Below, in pieces: positions 19,308 to 22,500 of a stretch of DNA of 22,500 bases. The position numbers and the translations under genes are program-made. Within the stretch, counting starts at the first letter, position 1. Each line of letters begins with the position of its first letter. The DNA lies in contig JAQGDQ010000141.1 in assembly GCA_030141605.1 (NCBI GenBank), positions 1-22,500 on the forward strand, given 5' to 3'. The notes under the pieces are model-generated. The model made no database searches. It had not been told where the DNA came from and worked only from the letters and a program-made list of their open reading frames with translations. This DNA comes from Tubiluchus corallicola (lineage: Eukaryota; Priapulida; Priapulimorpha; Priapulimorphida; Tubiluchidae).

Positions 19308-19850
19308 GTGAATTTGGCAACTCAATCCAACTCTAAACGATCCCTGTTCTCCACATAAAAGCTAGACATTTCTTCAAGCATTAATCGTAAAAAAGAGGAA
19401 CTATGCAAAGCCAGATTTGAGAAACTTCTCTCTACAGCGACACTTTAATTTGCACAACTCTGTAACCAAGTTTAACAGTCTTGTATGTTGCTAATCTAAC
19501 CGGTGCTATGTACCCATATTACGGTACAGTAAAGTACAGATATCAAAGTTTCTCCTGGATCATCAAACTGAAATTAGAATTGCATAAAACCACATTATTT
19601 TGCTATAAATGCTTCAAGCCGCATTAGAAGTGTGTTTTTATGCGCTGTAACTTTGTTTTACGAAGCTTTTACGCAATTAGTTCACGCGTCGCCTGGACTC
19701 GGATGTTTGTACAGCTAGTAGTTTTACACAGAAGGTACTGTTAGGTAGTTAGCTACTACCATAAAATGAAATGAAATGTTGAAGCTTCTACATAATGCGT
19801 CCGTAGGAAAGCAACAGTTATCGGCTGAAACTATATCATTATCGACGTTT
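19308..19850. other. Unassigned DNA
   Basis: No gene, tandem repeat or terminal repeat recognised. Confidence 0.5.
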
Positions 19851-20229
19851 TCGTCATCATCATCATCATCATCATCATCACGATCAACATTATCACTGTT
19901 GTCCGTATCGTCAACATCGTCATCATTTTCATCTTCTTTTTCTTCTCTTCTTCTTCATCACCATTATCATCACAATCACCAACATCATCGTCGTCGTCGT
20001 TGTCGTCCTCGTCATAGTCGTCATCATCGTCATCACGATCAACGTTATCGCTGTTGTCCTTATCGTCAACATCGTCATCATCATCATCATCATTTTCATC
20101 TTCCTTTTCTTCTCTTCTTCTTCTTCTTCATTATCATCATCATCATCGTCAACATCGTCATCATCATCACCATCATCTTCTTCTTCATCATTATCATCAT
20201 CATCACCAACATCGTCGTCATCATAGTCG

Positions 20230-20305
<76 letters not shown>

Positions 20306-20308
20306 TGA
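19851..20308. repeat. (TCA)n/(TTC)n compound microsatellite with internal duplication
   Basis: ATC/TCA/CGT triplets run throughout, with TCTTCTTCTT patches and a pure (TCA)n end (about 20232-20305). A mixed segment starting CACGATCAACATTATCACTG (19879) recurs about 155 bp on at 20034, so part of the array arose by segment duplication and not only slippage. Ser/His-rich plus frames (to 178 codons) and an Asp-rich minus frame (137 codons) are low-complexity artefacts. Confidence 0.93.
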
Positions 20309-20535
20309 CTAAGGTGTTTAAAATTAAAAAATAATTCTGCAATTAGCGAGAATAGAAAATAGTGAACATTTCTCTTTATGCAGAATCTAAAACTAGAGGT
20401 TTTCTCTTTCAATGCAGGTGTTCAGCCATTTGTGCAGCCGAGAAATCATTGTAACTGAACCACTACTCTTTTCAATTGTTCTTTTCTAACAAATATTATT
20501 CTCTATAGATTTAGTGCTAAACTGATCTAACTCAC

Positions 20536-20601
20536 CGACAGCAACGCCACCAACAACACCATGGCCGCCGCCACCACTACTACCACCGGCGGCAGCATCA
20601 G
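20536..20601 (-). CDS. Possible glycine-rich 66-bp internal exon
   Basis: On the minus strand a GC-rich stretch in AT-rich surroundings is bordered by a pyrimidine-containing acceptor (CTGCTGCTACAG before 20601) and a consensus donor (GTGAGT after 20536). The enclosed 66 bp keep a frame reading ADAAAGGSSGGGGHGVVGGV, an Ala/Gly/Val-rich repeat-like peptide of the kind found in matrix or elastomeric proteins. The length is a multiple of 3. Alternatively it is a decayed GCC/GGT triplet repeat whose ends look like splice sites by chance. No neighbouring exon was found, so the call is tentative. Confidence 0.22.
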
Positions 20602-21090
20602 CTGTAGCAGCAGGTATTAAGGTTAAGTATGGCCGCCTGTCTGTGTGGATGTATGACCTTAGGCATTTCTTTAAACATGTCATTAAACGTTTCTTTTGCT
20701 ATTCTTTTCACAATCTTGTAAACTCTTCTTTCAATATCCGTTCGCTAAAGAAACTTCAGCATCCCGTTAGCAGCTGTTTGGCTTTCATCCGGCATTGAAG
20801 CGCTGTGTGTTAAGACTTAAGAGCCTTTGCTTGGAATACAATGTTAATGTGGTGTTGAAGTCTCGCGTCTAGGGGCAACTCGATACGAAGCCCCGCAGGT
20901 CATTAGATCCTTGTAGAATACTGTGTGACTTTCAGCACTTAAACTGCTACTTCTCCATGCGAGTTCAAGCATGTGGTAAGAGAGAAGACAAATCTCAAGG
21001 ACCTCCTTGGCTTCAGAATCAACACGGCTACAAGAGATGAAGTCAATTTCACAAGTTCAGAGCAAATATACGAATATGGTGGTACATATG
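20602..21090. other. Unassigned DNA
   Basis: Nothing recognisable. Composition rises slightly in GC near 20860-20910. Confidence 0.5.
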
Positions 21091-21527
21091 CATGTAACAC
21101 TTTTAACACACCTCAGAAGTGCTCGTGCCAATATTTTTCCAAACTTTAATTCTCGTATTCCAACTTGCATTAGTACTTTAATACATTGTATATTACATTT
21201 AAAAATAAATCTAATTTAATTGGTAATCTAATCTGATTGGTAATTTAATTGATGTATTTAATCACCTTGTCATGTTGTTTACATGTTTACAGATTGTACG
21301 TCAATGGCTCTAGTTATTTTCAAAATTATTTTTGGTTAAAATTTCTCAATAATTATGCATATAAGTGTATTGAGTAGTATCGTTGTACACGCTTGTCGAA
21401 TATACATCTAACTAGTGTTAATTCATTAACTTTTGCAAATCGCCAAATTAAAACGAGCAAAATGTAATAGAACATCATGTTTGTGAACTGTAGTCAAGCT
21501 GCACATTTGAACTGCCAACTAAAGAAG

Positions 21528-22009
21528 TATATATATATAATAATCTTTATTTGCCATTAAAATACATTGATAATCACTGATAAAAACTTTACAGAGATAA
21601 TCAATCAGTGTTAGTTATTAAAAACTTACACTGCTGAAGGCAAATGCGTCAGTGCAATCTAAACTACTGTGCAGTAATGGAAAGTAACGACGAATAAAAT
21701 CAAACATATTTACAACTATGCACAAAAAATGAAAAAACCATGATTTAATTAATATGGCCGTGGATATATGAATTCTTTATTAGTGTGTATGTTGTCGTAC
21801 TGGTGTGATGGTATTTCATATCTGGTTAATATTAATGATTTTAATTTTGTTTTAAATGCTGATAGGGACTTGATTTGTTTAACCTGTAATGGTAGAGAAT
21901 TTCAAAGTAGAATTGCTTGTTTGATTACAGAGTTAGTTCCATAGTGGGTATTTGTCCTAATTTGTTTTAGATTGCTTGTTCTGGAATTAACGATAGGATT
22001 TGGAGTAGT
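21528..22009 (-). mobile_element. 5'-truncated LINE insertion with (TA)n tail
   Basis: The insert is absent from copy 1 of the duplication. On the minus strand it begins abruptly near 22009 within coding sequence and ends at 21528 with AATAAA (plus TTTATT, 21546-21551) followed by ATTATTATATATATATA. Truncation at the 5' side and a short microsatellite tail are hallmarks of LINE retrotransposition. No target-site duplication is obvious at the borders. Confidence 0.85.
21749..22006 (-). pseudogene. LINE reverse transcriptase C-terminal remnant
   Basis: The minus frame reads IVNSRTSNLKQIRTNTHYG, then SVIKQAILL, a stop, NSLPLQVKQIKSLSAFKTKL, and continues to YPRPY with TAA at 21749-21751. RTN...YG...WNSLP...F(K)xxL is the standard C-terminus of CR1/jockey-like LINE reverse transcriptases. 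The single internal stop, TGA at 21902-21904, sits exactly where the conserved W of WNSLP is expected (TGG to TGA). Otherwise the frame is intact, so this is the youngest-looking LINE end in the window. It is a different family from the fragment at 4321. Confidence 0.82.
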
Positions 22010-22075
22010 AACGTAAAAGAGAAGAAAAGGGAATTCTAAAGTATATCCCAAATAACGTCCCTTACTAAGTTATAT

Positions 22076-22500
22076 ATTTATCATTACACTCACCTACTTG
22101 AAAGACTCGTGTAATTAAAAAAGAAAATTCTTAATGATTTAAAATGTTCGCTCCACCTGGTAACACGGCATTACATCGCCATCCCAGATTGCACCACTGA
22201 TCCACTAAAAAAACACATTATTATTATTCTTTTACTTTATTATTTATTATTATTATCACATTCAGTACAATATAATGACGCTAAGCACACAGTGACATCA
22301 ACATTATGACATCATACTGTATTAAATTGTTATGTTTCCTACACTATCGTTATCATAAAAGAATAATTGTACTGCAGTGGCTAGAGAAGCAAAGGCTTGT
22401 ATAAGCCCACTGTCATGTGAACCCGATAAAAAAAGAATGGATGAGTGAACAATAAAAGAACTGGGAGAAAGGTTAGATCACACAGAAAGGGTAGAAGGAT
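22076..22500. other. Unassigned AT-rich DNA with (ATT)n tract
   Basis: An imperfect ATT/TTA microsatellite occupies about 22216-22257. The rest shows no recognisable feature. Confidence 0.6.

Larger units (their letters stand above)
21091..22075 (+). repeat. Duplicated segment, copy 2, interrupted by a LINE
   Basis: Bases 21091-21527 and 22010-22075 together match 15255-15771, with an insertion of about 482 bp between them. Homology ends at AGTTATAT in both copies. The four bases CACC at the copy-1 junction are missing or replaced here. Confidence 0.9.

Noticed and set aside
19776-20342. Ser/His-rich and Asp-rich long frames
   Set aside because: Translations of a TCA/ATC-type microsatellite.

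Overview
This is metazoan nuclear DNA, rich in repeats and without a convincing intact protein-coding gene. It is AT-rich overall. It holds several tRNA-derived SINE heads, 5'-truncated non-LTR retrotransposon (LINE) 3' ends with AATAAA and short microsatellite tails, a mariner-type MITE, long di- and trinucleotide microsatellites, and a large minisatellite. This mix, with (GTCC)n and AGGTCA-like dispersed repeats near 1.75-2.0 kb, suggests a marine invertebrate, perhaps a lophotrochozoan. The taxonomic guess is weak.

Layout. 0-3 kb: a SINE-like head (241), a 51-bp tandem repeat (1489-1676), a dispersed repeat, and a minus-strand LINE 3' end (2176-2570). 3-5.4 kb: low-complexity DNA and a second, unrelated minus-strand LINE 3' end with a decayed reverse-transcriptase C-terminus (4045-4620). 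5.4-8.5 kb: mostly repeat-poor blocks with raised GC and homeodomain-, POU- and Cut-like motifs that could be cis-regulatory. They are interrupted at 7296-7551 by an inverted repeat enclosing three 42-bp tandem units. 8.6-11.4 kb: a SINE on each strand, a second member of the 2.4-kb LINE family (9505-9990), and a (TTA)n tail of about 185 bp.

12.2-15.2 kb is the main feature: about 3 kb of a 32-bp minisatellite arranged as two nearly identical copies of a roughly 1.47-kb higher-order block. Some 0.7 kb further right, at 15861-15975, the array's left flank recurs joined to a single monomer, which looks like the state before amplification. The segment bordering the array on the right (15255-15771) recurs at 21091-22075, where a truncated LINE interrupts it. 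16.2-20.3 kb: a (GT)n tract followed by two perfect hairpins, a diverged 0.55-0.62-kb direct duplication (16741-17362 and 18763-19307), a MITE of about 514 bp between those copies, and a (TCA)n compound microsatellite. The only candidate piece of a host gene is a 66-bp glycine-rich possible exon on the minus strand at 20536-20601.

There is no operon-like or cooperating gene set. The interest lies in repeat evolution: ordered insertions, filled and empty site pairs, and a minisatellite with a visible single-unit relative.
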